Part shown: one piece after another, positions 54,683-64,000 of the stretch
Layout: each line of letters opens with the position of its first letter
Position numbering within the stretch: the stretch's first letter is position 1
Source: Paraconiothyrium sp. Pb-2020
Taxonomy: Eukaryota; Ascomycota; Dothideomycetes; Pleosporales; Didymosphaeriaceae
Reading direction: 5' to 3'
Assembly (NCBI GenBank): GCA_022419385.1
Contig: JAJUBI010000004.1
Span: 620,001-684,000 of the forward strand
Length of the DNA: 64,000 nt
Translations under genes and position numbers: made by a program
The notes under the pieces: generated by a model
What the model was told of the DNA's origin: nothing
Seen by the model: only the letters and a program-made list of their open reading frames with translations
Databases searched by the model: none

Positions 54683-57357
54683 ATGAGCAATAATGATACC
54701 TGCAACAGGCTGGACGCCGACGACATAGTGGGGCTTAGACCGAGAGACCTTCGCATCCAGATTTACATCTCCCTGGCGCTTGGTGTAGGCGCTTTCCTAA
54801 CCTTTTGTGTACGTGTAGCAGTTCTCCCGTATTCGACTATCTCTAAAGCGCTGTGTAGTTCCTTCGGCCCCGGTGGAAAGGCCTTTATGCGGCGCGGAAA
54901 AAGCAGAACAATCAAGCGACTGCACTCCCGGAGCTCCCTGACAGCTTTTTCGGATGGATGCTACCACTATGGCGCATAACAGACGAGCAGGTACTGGAAT
55001 CAGCTGGCTTAGACGCATATGTGGTATGTACGAGCAGGTTGTCATGCAATCTATCGCTAAACCTCTGCAGTATCTTGCCTTCTTTAAACTGGCTATCAAA
55101 TTCTTCCTCGTCGCTCTCTTCTTCGCTCTTGCCGTTATAAAACCGGTCCACGACACGCACAAGGACATCAAGATTCCTGAAGATGGACACAAGAAGCATG
55201 ACAAGCGTGATGATCTGTCAATGTTGGTGGCAATGGCTACCGATTACGAAGCGTACACCGACTACTTGTGGATGTATCTCGTCTTCGCCTACCTGTTTAC
55301 AGTTTTCTTGTTGTACCTCATTGTCTCGCAAACAAGGAAAATCATCGAGGTGCGGCAGACATACCTAGGCAGCCAGAAGACCATTACAGACCGCACGATT
55401 CGCTTGTCAGGGATACCCCTCGAGCTCAGGTCGGAGGCGAAGATCAAGGAGTTCATCGAGGGTCTTGAGATTGGGACTGTGGAAAGCGTTACTCTTTGCA
55501 AGAATTGGAAGGAATTGGATGAGTGTGTGGTGCAAAGACAAGCTATCTTGAGAAAACTTGAAGAAGCATGGACAGTGTATCTTGGCAACCGGAGGGTGGA
55601 GAGAAGCTTAGAGACCTTACCCGTGGTGCAACCCCGGCCTCCTGCTCCAGAGGTGCGCCGCGATGACGACGAAGATGGAGGCGAGGCTAGTCGGCTCCTG
55701 AACGACACCGATCGAGACCCCGATTACACTATTCCTTATGCGCGTCCACGCCCAGTGGCGAAAATTTGGTTTGGTCGCTTCAAATTACGTTTTAAGAACA
55801 TAGATGCGATCAACTACTACGAAGAAAAACTGAGGAGGCTCGATGACACAATCAAAACCTTACGAGAGAAGGACTTCGAGCCGACTCCACTGGCTTTCGT
55901 AACGATGGATAGCGTTCCGTCTGCGCAGATGGCCATACAAGCAGTCCTAGACCCTTCGCCCCTTCAACTGCTAGCCAACAGCAGCCCTGCTCCTCCCGAT
56001 GTGGTCTGGACCAATACCTACTTATCCCGTGGAAAAAGAATGCTGCGAGCTTGGTCCATCACAGTCTTGATCGGACTACTTACAGTTTTCTGGACGGCAT
56101 TATTGGTTCCCATTGCAGGCGCTCTGAATACATGTGCTATCAAAGAGGTGTTTCCCGGTTTGGCCGAAGCTCTCAGTTATCATCCGGTATTGCAGTCTCT
56201 GGTCAACACTCAGCTGCCTACACTGGCAGTGACACTTCTAAACGTTCTTGTCCCATTTCTCTATGACTGTAAGTGAAGTGAGCAACGTTACTCCAACGCC
56301 GATTACTGACAATTGTAGGGTTGGCGAACCAACAAGGGATGATATCACAAGGAGACGTAGAGCTAAGTGTCATATCGAAGAACTTTTTCTTCACGTTCTT
56401 CAACTTCTTCTTTGTCTTCACCATCCTTGGAACGGGGTCAGGATTTATAGCTCTACTGGAACGCCTTGGGGAGAAGCTCCACGACGCATCTATCATAGCC
56501 AACACTTTGGCAAAATCGTTGGCCAAACTTTTAGGGTTTTATACCAACTTTATCATCCTTCAAGGTTTTGGTCTATTTCCACTACGTCTTATGGAGTTTG
56601 GTGCACTCTCACTATATCCTATCAATCTCATCGGAGCCAAAACACCTCGAGGTACGTTCGACCATCACATGGCTACATTATCTTCTAACCAACGTAATAG
56701 ACTATGCAGAGCTCGTCCAGCCCCCAGTTTTCAGCTACGGTTTCTTTCTGCCACAAACCATTCTGATCTTCATTATTTGTCTTGTTTACAGCGTCCTCCG
56801 AGATTCTTGGCAAGTATTACTAAGTGGTCTGGCCTATTTCATGATAGGCCATTTCGTCCACAAATACCAGCTATTGTATGCGATGGAGCATCGCCAACAC
56901 TCGACCGGGAAAGGATGGATGATGATGTGCGATCGCGTCATCGTGGGATTGGTTCTCTTTCAGATCACTCTCGCCGGCCAGCTTGCATTGAAGACTGCTT
57001 TCAAGCGCGCTCTGCTCATTGCTCCGCTAGCGGTTGGCACTTTATGGTTTGCTTATGTGTACAGCAAGACATATCGACCGTTGATGAAGTTTATCGCCCT
57101 ACGAAGCTTGAAGCGCGCCAAGCAGTCAGACCTTGGAAGGGGTGTGCAAGAGGAGGCAACTTCGCAAGAACACCAAACTGTGGACGAAGCTCGCGAGAGA
57201 GAGATGCGGTTCGCACATCCGAGTTTGATCATGGAGTAAGTTCGTTTCAGTAATCTTTATGTTTAACGCTAACAGCTTGCGTGGTAGTCTTGATGATGTA
57301 TGGATTGTCGACAAGGGTGCCAGATCGCAAAACGGCTCTACTTCATATAGCGATTAA
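54683..57357 (+). CDS. csc1: CSC1/OSCA-type calcium-permeable osmosensitive cation channel
   Basis: Six exons: 54683-54808, 54859-55023, 55071-56268, 56319-56651, 56701-57235 and 57288-57357, encoding 808 residues. The late-exocytosis N domain includes RWKGLYAARKKQ, ALPELPDSFFGWMLPLWRIT and ESAGLDAYV. A cytosolic RNA-recognition-like loop follows (DRTIRLSGIPLELRSEAKIK to LAFVTMDSVPSAQMAIQAVL). The RSN1/7TM channel core has NTYLSRGKRMLRAWSITVLI, TLAVTLLNVLVPFLYDWLAN, FFFTFFNFFFVFTILGTGSG and DYAELVQPPVFSYGFFLPQT. The last 23 residues come from exon 6 (LDDVWIVDKGARSQNGSTSY). Relatives are mechanosensitive or osmosensitive channels of plasma membrane or organelles. All introns are 46-52 bases. 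The start at 54683 precedes the first helix (IQIYISLALGVGAFLTF). Confidence 0.93.
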
Positions 57358-58031
57358 GGCGTAAGCGCATCCCCGCACTTGCCTCTTTTTGTTTTTGACT
57401 CATTAATATTGGAAAGCCCTCGTGTACTTCCTTCTCAATTTCAGTAGCCCCTTCCGCACAAGTATTTCGGTTCTCCTCCTTTGTTCTCGCTTCACGTTTG
57501 ACGCTTTATACCCACCTATATTTCCTCATTTCACATACCCTCACGGCCATTGAACCTCACTCTCGCCTTTGTATAGTAATACTTCATACCTTGATCAATC
57601 TCACACGTCCGCGTGGTTCACTCAAAATCGACCACTCGTACTCTATAAAACCGCGCTTGGTGCAAACCTGTGAGCAGCTTTGAGCGGCGACTCGTCCAAT
57701 AACCAAATCAATATCATCAGCTCCGACCGTTCTTAGTAGGAACCTGTGCGCTTATGGATGCGTTCGCTCACAAGTTCTGTGTCACAGATTTATTGCCTAC
57801 CTTGCATCTCCTATCGGAGGTGCTACAACAACGTCTTCTCAAATATACCTTTCCCGGGGAGTAGCCGGAACAAAGTCCACATCAGCGCTTCCTTTTACGG
57901 ACCGCTGTCCTGCCTCCGTTGCGTCGTATTTCGAGTCTCCACACCGCCATTCTCTCAGGCTTTCACCACCACTAACGCCTTTCGCAGCCAGCACAGATTC
58001 TCATTGTTCCGGCTCGATCACTCGTACGCCG
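57358..58031. promoter_or_regulatory. Promoter and long leader of the F-box gene
   Basis: 674 bases, pyrimidine-rich, with TATAAAA at 57644-57650. A small frame at 57746-58072 begins with ATG and overlaps the main start in another frame, so it is a possible upstream ORF if transcription starts near the TATA box. Inference from sequence only. Confidence 0.35.
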
Positions 58032-61000
58032 ATGCATCAGGAAGAAGCTCGACCAGAAGCCGTGGACACTGAGAGTCAATCGCCTGAACCTAAAGCACCA
58101 GCGAGCAGTCAGGTCGAAACTGCCTCACCCCATACCAAACGAACCGACGTTCTACGTTACGTGTTTCCGAGATCGCATTTTGCGAGGAACTCTCCTGTCA
58201 CCTCGGGATTCACTTCACGAAAGAAGAGTCCATCTACATCATCGGTTAGACATCCGAGCCATCGGGTGGCCTTACAAAGAACCTTGGCCTCATTTTTCAA
58301 TACGAGCCCAGCAGAGATAACCCTAGCAACGGAAAAAGATCCCAATGTTTCGGCCTCGTCAAGTGTCCGGTCTAGAGCCAATTCGAACTCTCTTCACGGC
58401 TCCCTGCCCAGCTTAGAGTTTGTCTCACCTGGAGCATTCATATTTAGCGGTCCAAGTTTGAGGTCACGATCCGGCTCCTTCAACAACTCGACACCTCGTT
58501 TACCCAGCCTGAGGGAGGATAGTGGTGACTACAACGTGCTCCGTCGTGTTCACTCGGACGCAATTTCTTTCGATGACCTAAGTGTGAGTCAATTTGTCTA
58601 TGACTATAAGGCGCTCCACTCTAATGACACTTCACCCTTTTAGGCACTTGAAAACGGTATCCTGGAACCATAGAATGAGAGCGGGATCGTCCGAACGGTG
58701 TCCGACGTCCTGAACGGCCTTGACACGCCCAGCCCTATCGAAGAGCTGGAAACATCACCATTAGTAGATCTGATGGAAGTTCGAGCATTACGCGACGAGA
58801 ACTTGGAAGCTCCAGAAGCCAATCGGACGCTTCTTATCCGCGCTCTGGCTGTCGGAATCTTTCCTTGTCTTGATCAAGCCTGTCTAAAAGCGTTGAGGTT
58901 AACTTGTAAAGAATGGCGCACGACGATCGATCGAGATACTCCTCGTCAGCGACCAGCTTCGTGTCGCGTGCCGACCGAGATCTTGCAACATATCTATCAG
59001 TACCTAGGTCCGAGAAGCGTGAGTTGCAAGAGAACATAATGTACATCGTATTCACTCAGGCTAGTTCAACGCTGCTCGACATACCTGCCGTCATTGGATG
59101 CGGGCAAGTTTGGACAAAAAGTTGCTGCGCTCCATGCTTGAGCGAGGTGGTTGGTGGAGCAGTGCGGAGAACCTTCAGGTGAGTTACCGCGACAATACCG
59201 ATATATACAAGGTTTGCTGATCCAAGTTTAAAACCTCAGACTCAGCATGCTTACCTGGACCATCCTCAATCACCAGTCAACACCAGCAAGCCATGGTTCC
59301 TCAGTCGCCTCTTGTCGCATGAATGCTGTCTAAGTTCTAGATGGACTGGAAACGGTCTCCTTGCGCAGAGCGATCAAGCTTCTGGTGTCTTTGCAGTAAT
59401 CTCTGATACCGAGTTCGCGGACCTTGCCGGTAGTCACTCAGGATCTGAAGGGCGAGGAACTGGAGGACTCAGTTTCACCACTAGTATTTGCGGACAATTC
59501 GTGCTCGTGGGCTGCGAAACGATCATCTACGTATATCATATACGGAGTAGCAGTCTTGCGCCTGCGACAAGCATCGTTTGTCCCCGAAGAGTTCTTGCAA
59601 TGAGCATGGATGTGTCTTCTGGTAGGGTTGCTGTGGCCGCCTTGCTCGAAGGACGAATGGGCATGGTTTGCGAACTACAGTTCAGCCAAGGACTGAGTGC
59701 CGGCCCGCCGGTAGAGATTCTGGTAAGAGGCAACAATCTGTCCTACCGGACCGTCGCACATGGTGCTTCCGTTCTGTCTAGTCAAACAGACAATATCGAA
59801 ATGGGTGTGGACGCTGCTGATCGACAGTCACTAAAGGTCAAGCCTTCTAATTTACGGACACCCTACATTAAGTCGGTGGATGTACAGTCGAATCATCAAG
59901 CAATATCCCTTTATGAAATGCACGATCACCGGACCTATGCGCAAAATTACATCAACCATACCTCGATACTAAACCTTCAAGGACCGCGCCATAATGTCGC
60001 ACCTAGGCACACATCTGAACATAGTCACGCAGGCTGTTCCCTGCCAAATGAGAACGGCACATCCAACTTCTACCGTCACCTCTGTTCTGAAGATGACCCT
60101 CCACGCAGCGGTACGCAGCCTTTCAACACCAGTGTCATAAAAATTACCTTGGAGCAACTGATATTATGGAAGTTTTGCTTGGCCATGCTGACCTGCTTTA
60201 GTCTCCATTTGTCCTCAGCGCCGTTGTGTCGCATTTGGTAAGCCTATCGATGATGCCTTATGTGTAGCACATATGCTCACTTTTGTTCCCCCGTTTCAGG
60301 TTGCTCGGCTAGTATAGAGCTACATTGGATAGACGCACTCACCGGTCAGAGCCTAAGCCGTTGGTTCCCACTTACAGCACCATCAGACTACCTGTATTTC
60401 CTTGCTCCACGTCCTGGTCTCGAATCTGGGAAGAAGCTGCGGCTCATTTCTAGCGCTGCTCATCCCAACGACAAGCCAGGCATAAGTCGCAAATACTTCT
60501 TCGGTGGGTGCCTACAAAGTCGAAGAGACATAAACTTATATTTGCTTCAGGCCACCCTACTGTCAGCTCTTTCTGGGGATCTTTTGGCTTTGAGACTCGC
60601 CCGCGACGACTGGTTCCACCTACCTGTGATCATTATCATGCTGTCCCTTTGAGCGACGGTCACCATGTTCTTTTCATTGATCCGCATACGGAGAAACTTT
60701 TCATGGGTTGCGATGCACCACTAGGCGGACCAATTAAGCTTCTTCGGAAAGTCATGTTTGTGCCACCGTCACCAGACGACAAAGCGCCGCGTCTTTACAC
60801 TGCTGCTTTCGACATGTCGTGGGGAGCACGGGTGGTTGTAGTCTTTGGAGACACTCTCGTTTTCTACAGTGTTCCTCCGGATGTATGCAACCTTTCCCGC
60901 ATCGAGCAAAGAGCGGATAGCTGGGACGTTTACACCGCTCCGCCCTTTACGGACGAGGGACGCACCGAAGATCACTGGCTGAACTGGTGGGAAGAACCAT

Positions 61001-61779
61001 CACCTTCTAAAGAGGCAGGAAGCAGTCCCATCTGGCCGATCGCCGTTCGTGGACAAGAGCTTGGGAAATTGAAGGGCGTGTGTGAGGTCACGATTCATAC
61101 AAAGCCGAGTATCACAATATGGGGATTCACGTCGGACTCACAGTAAGTTTCTCCGGCGGAAGATGCAGCGAAAAGACAGGGCTTATAAGGATTCCGCCTC
61201 CAGTTGCAAGACTTGGCAATTGCGAAACCATGCGGCTATGGTTGTGTACACTCGCCACTACGTCTGCCAGAGCGGTCTCGTTCATGACGTAGCACCCCCT
61301 GCTAAGGCGGATCGAGCCTTCCTGACTGATGCAGGACTCGCACCTGTTCAGCCCAAGTAAGAGTCATCAGAGATTGTATTATACTTCAGTTTTCCCATGA
61401 GCTCACTGCATCTTTTTGGAGATCAAAACCTTGTGTCGGATCGCCAGTAAGCACCTCGGTCGTGTCCCCGCGTGTCACCACGGACAGCCCTGAACGCCCC
61501 ATGGGTTTCGACGGCCAGTTCTCGCAGATCCTTCCGAAACTAGCTCTGACCTTCGAGTCTCACAACGAAAGACGCCTAGTGAAGCGGCTTCCGCGAGCAA
61601 TGAGTGTGGAGCATGACGAATGGGTCGACTTCCTAGATGTCCGTGGATGCGATGCATGGTTCGAGGAGAATGGAGATGTGATGATGGTGGGTCCGAGCCA
61701 TCCCGATGGTATAGTCGAGATGGGTGGGTTATTGACGAGTTGGATAGGTGCCGTGGGATGTACACGTTGGAGGCATTGA
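58032..61779 (+). CDS. Large F-box protein, ten exons
   Basis: Exons: 58032-58583, 58674-59018, 59065-59178, 59240-60110, 60202-60237, 60300-60503, 60551-61142, 61204-61356, 61390-61446 and 61488-61779, in frame for 1071 residues. An F-box-like motif (CRVPTEILQHIYQYLGPRS, then FNAARHTCRHWMRASL) lies near residues 285-320, after a disordered Ser-rich region. The rest resembles a beta-propeller-like region conserved in Pezizomycotina: TSICGQFVLVGCETIIYVYH, CPQRRCVAFGCSASIELHWI, CDHYHAVPLSDGHHVLFIDP and LPRAMSVEHDEWVDFLDVRG. The protein is probably an SCF ubiquitin-ligase adaptor; the substrate is unknown. The first intron must end at CCATAG (58673); the nearer acceptor at 58643 leaves an in-frame TAG. 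The last two introns (33 and 41 bases) are unusually short, so the C-terminal model is less certain. Confidence 0.8.
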
Positions 61780-62217
61780 GTTGGAGGCGGAGTTTGAGGA
61801 TTGCGACATCGGGTGGATTTCGTCGAGAGAGTAGAGCACGGGGGCAGCAGATGAAGTGATGGCCCCCTCGGCCAGATCCCACGCTAGGACCATTACTATT
61901 TGTCTATCTCGCTGTTGTTGACGCCGATCATCAACCATAATGCTCAGAGATCTGTAAACGTGAACTCTGTCCTACACTTGGCAGAGTATTTTCGGCAGGA
62001 AGAACCGATCTGAGAGATGACATGATCCACATCGTGTCTTTGCGTCTATAGTCTTGCTGTTCCTGGAATTGTCGCGTAGCAGCGCGCCGTCACGTGCAAA
62101 CGAATCATCCATGGATTCTGGTCTTGGCAATGACCTTCGCGCTACGAAGTTCGGTCTCGCGACAACGTCAACTCAACTCGTGCAATCAATCTCACACTCA
62201 CTACTACATCACACAAC
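61780..62217. other. Intergenic, THOC5-like promoter
   Basis: 438 bases; no further gene seen. Confidence 0.55.
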
Positions 62218-62943
62218 ATGAGTGCGCAAGAAAAGACAGACGGTATGGATACCACTGACCTCAACGGCATCGACCCCTCGACCTTCAAGCTCGTCGACCA
62301 CCTCCAAACCCCACAATACGTGCGCCTCTACGACGAAACGCAAAAGCTGAAGGAGCGCGTCAACGATCTGACGTCGTATCAACAAGCGCATCCGAGACCT
62401 TCCAAGGCACCCTCCACGCCCTCCGAAATCGACGCCGAGAAAAAGATACAAAACCAGCTGGACCTTCTGGAAAAGAGGCTACGAGCGCAGCTGGCCATGA
62501 CACGCACGGTGTATCGTTCCTGCGTTCTGAAGATACGGGAAGAGAAGTCGGAGACGGCTGAGAAGAAAGCCGCGAATGATGCATTGATATTGGGCCTGCA
62601 TAATTTGAAGTATGAGGAGAGTAGTTTGAGGAGTGAGATTGCGGCGGCGCAGAACTACGACCACAAGTACACGAAGCTCCCGCTCATTCCCACAGATGAA
62701 TTCATCGAGAAATACCCACATTTCGCGGAGGCAAGCGAGCACGAGCTTACTATCGCGCGCATCGAGCAGGAGCACCAGGATCGCGTGGAACTAGAGGCAA
62801 GAAGGCAGGAGAAGCTCAAGCAGAAGCAGAAGCTCATTGCTGAGGTCAAAAAGAGCAAGGATGATCTCACGAGGCTGGATGGCATGGTGGAGAAGTTTGT
62901 GGAGCACTTTGAGCCGATTAGGAAGGTTTTGGCTACGGAGTAG
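62218..62943 (+). CDS. THO complex subunit 5-like protein (THOC5/FMIP family)
   Basis: A single exon of 241 residues, largely helical and charged. The family hallmark is KLPLIPTDEFIEKYPHFAEA, followed by SEHELTIARIEQEHQDRVEL and a coiled coil (EARRQEKLKQKQKLIAEVKK). An earlier coiled region includes QLDLLEKRLRAQLAM and NLKYEESSLRSEIAAAQNYD. In animals THOC5 belongs to the THO/TREX complex that couples transcription to mRNA export. Fungal members are shorter and hold only the N-terminal coiled-coil part, as here. The ATG at 62218 follows a CACAACATGA context. No intron is visible. Confidence 0.85.
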   Translation: MSAQEKTDGMDTTDLNGIDPSTFKLVDHLQTPQYVRLYDETQKLKERVNDLTSYQQAHPRPSKAPSTPSEIDAEKKIQNQLDLLEKRLRAQLAMTRTVYRSCVLKIREEKSETAEKKAANDALILGLHNLKYEESSLRSEIAAAQNYDHKYTKLPLIPTDEFIEKYPHFAEASEHELTIARIEQEHQDRVELEARRQEKLKQKQKLIAEVKKSKDDLTRLDGMVEKFVEHFEPIRKVLATE

Positions 62944-63703
62944 GAGAGATCCCGTGAAGGGGCAACGGACTGCTTTGGATTGAAGCGATATGCTAAAGAA
63001 CGTCATGCCACAGGGTTGCAGGCCACATAAAGAAGCGACAGCGGCCTAGAGAGTTATCGTAAGTGGAACTGGACTAGAAGCTGGAGGCCGCCGCGTAGAG
63101 CGAACCGCAACATGGCACGTGAGGAGAAGACATTTGTATGAGGGCAGATATATCAAGCTGAGCGGAAAATGCGTTACTTCCGTCGGTTGGAACAGGCTCC
63201 GCAGGGGCTTGTCGGACAAAAGCCTCGTCTTGTCCGTCTAGAGAGGGGCGGAACGTAGCCTGGACGTTGAAGACGCAAGGAAGGTAACTAGTGAAAGGAG
63301 CTCCCATCTGTGTGAGTGCGCTAAGGAATTATCAATAGTAATACTGTAGTCCTATCCTGTGGTGACTCATACTCTGATACGTAGCAGTAAAGTCTAGGAT
63401 CAGCATAGGGCCATGTTCAGACGTACGTGAATCTTAGCTTGATTGTAGCAGAATAGCATGAGCGCTATTGGTACTCGAGTTCTCCTCTCTATTGTACATG
63501 TAGGTTAAAGTGGGACTTCACCATCCACTTTCCTTCACTCACCCTCACAGTCACCGTGCGCAAGGCTCCAGCGTGGGGCGACCCCACGCCGCGATCGCTA
63601 AACTAGCGGCTTGGTATTCTGGTGATGGCGCCCGCCGTTCCTCTCGGAAGTCTGCAATTCATTTGCACTCGATTGACTCCTCACGCAAACCTTTTCGCCA
63701 CCC
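62944..63703. other. Intergenic
   Basis: 760 bases including the 5' flank of the last gene. The plus ORF 63510-63908 overlaps that gene in another frame and is not called. Confidence 0.5.
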
Positions 63704-64000
63704 ATGGCGCGCGTTTCGGCTTCAGTCAGTCTCCACGACTGTAATCTCACTCGCGAAGATAAGAGCATACCGTATTCTGGGCCGGACGCATTCCGCGCCT
63801 TTGAGAGCGTGTTCCGACCGGTGGTGGGCGCGCCGCCCCATCATTCCGAAAACGAAGGACGGGCGAAGAAGCGGCGCAAGCTTACCAACGGCTCTTCCGC
63901 AAATATAGTAGATACTTTTGATCCCAGCCAGAGTGCCGTGCTTGCAAGAATTACATTAGATTTGGTTAGTGATCACCCATATCCTCGTACTACTCCCGCG
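63704..64000 (+). CDS. Unknown nuclear-type protein, first exon only
   Basis: The frame from the ATG at 63704 (CACCCATGGCG) reads MARVSASVSLHDCNLTREDK, then PDAFRAFESVFRPV, a basic nuclear-localisation-like KKRRKLTNGSS, and ends QSAVLARITLDL at 63964 before a GTTAGT donor. Exon 1 is exactly 87 codons. The gene continues beyond the window. The pattern of a basic cluster followed by FDPSQSAVLARITLDL hints at a DNA-associated enzyme such as an SNF2-type helicase, but the evidence does not allow a call. Confidence 0.55.
   Translation, partial: MARVSASVSLHDCNLTREDKSIPYSGPDAFRAFESVFRPVVGAPPHHSENEGRAKKRRKLTNGSSANIVDTFDPSQSAVLARITLDLVSDHPYPRTTPA

Noticed and set aside
1..64000. CRISPR array, prophage, insertion sequence or intact transposon
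   Set aside because: No regularly spaced repeats, no integrase, transposase or reverse-transcriptase motifs and no long terminal repeats seen; gene structure is nuclear fungal throughout.

Overview
The window is nuclear DNA of a filamentous ascomycete. I infer Pezizomycotina, probably Dothideomycetes, from gene content and protein flavour; no marker gene here fixes the genus. The reasons are: introns mostly of 45-90 bases with GTRNGT donors and CTAAC-like branch sites; eukaryotic core genes (Sm protein, uL5, CCT, 20S proteasome, eIF3m); and Pezizomycotina-type families (PalF arrestin, SAT4 rhodopsin-like membrane proteins, wax-synthase-type acyltransferases, F-box and 2EXR-type proteins). I found no rRNA, tRNA, CRISPR array, prophage or intact transposon. 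Gene models were built by hand from frame continuity across splice sites; for nearly all of them the exon lengths sum to a whole number of codons.

Layout. 1-2530: 5' end of mitochondrial pyruvate carrier MPC1 (minus, runs off the window), SmB (minus) and, head-to-head with it, ribosomal protein L11/uL5 (plus). 2531-5732: sparse, with a degenerate BTB-like relic and one acidic ORF of doubtful status. 5733-11441: a MARVEL-type four-helix membrane protein, a GC-rich 2 kb gene desert, two weak hypothetical genes (one with an in-frame 12-residue tandem repeat) and a small lectin-fold protein. 12925-15768: two tandem secreted Thr/Val-rich proteins with the same exon phases. 16354-20179: a wax-synthase-like MBOAT acyltransferase, a possible truncated secreted-protein gene and a GNAT acetyltransferase. 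20642-24305: the unfolded-protein sensor IRE1. 25475-29231: CCT2 and, head-to-head, the SAD1/USP39 splicing factor. 29575-31979: a kappa-class GST/DsbA-fold protein and a second MARVEL-type protein. 32765-35977: two proteasome beta subunits (Pre4, Pre7) flanking an HCNGP/SAP30BP-like gene. 37030-40668: two tandem astacin-like secreted metalloproteases. 42287-45434: a SAT4 rhodopsin-domain protein and a 2EXR/DUF7730-like protein. 45854-52652: a small mitochondrial protein, UMP-CMP kinase, eIF3m, an unknown coiled-coil protein and the pH-signalling arrestin PalF. 54683-57357: a CSC1/OSCA channel. 58032-61779: a ten-exon F-box protein. 62218-62943: a THOC5-like protein. 63704-64000: first exon of an unknown protein running off the end.

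Most conserved genes are unrelated housekeeping functions in close packing, often in divergent pairs that share a short promoter (SmB/L11, CCT2/SAD1, PRE4/HCNGP). Two islands look like lineage-specific secreted arsenals made by tandem duplication: the Thr/Val-rich pair and the astacin pair. I see no secondary-metabolite backbone gene and no convincing new multi-gene system. The best leads are the two tandem pairs, several extreme exon structures (ATG-only first exons, 9-base and 16-base microexons, a GC-AG intron, a 33-base intron), and a palindromic PacC-type site upstream of palF.
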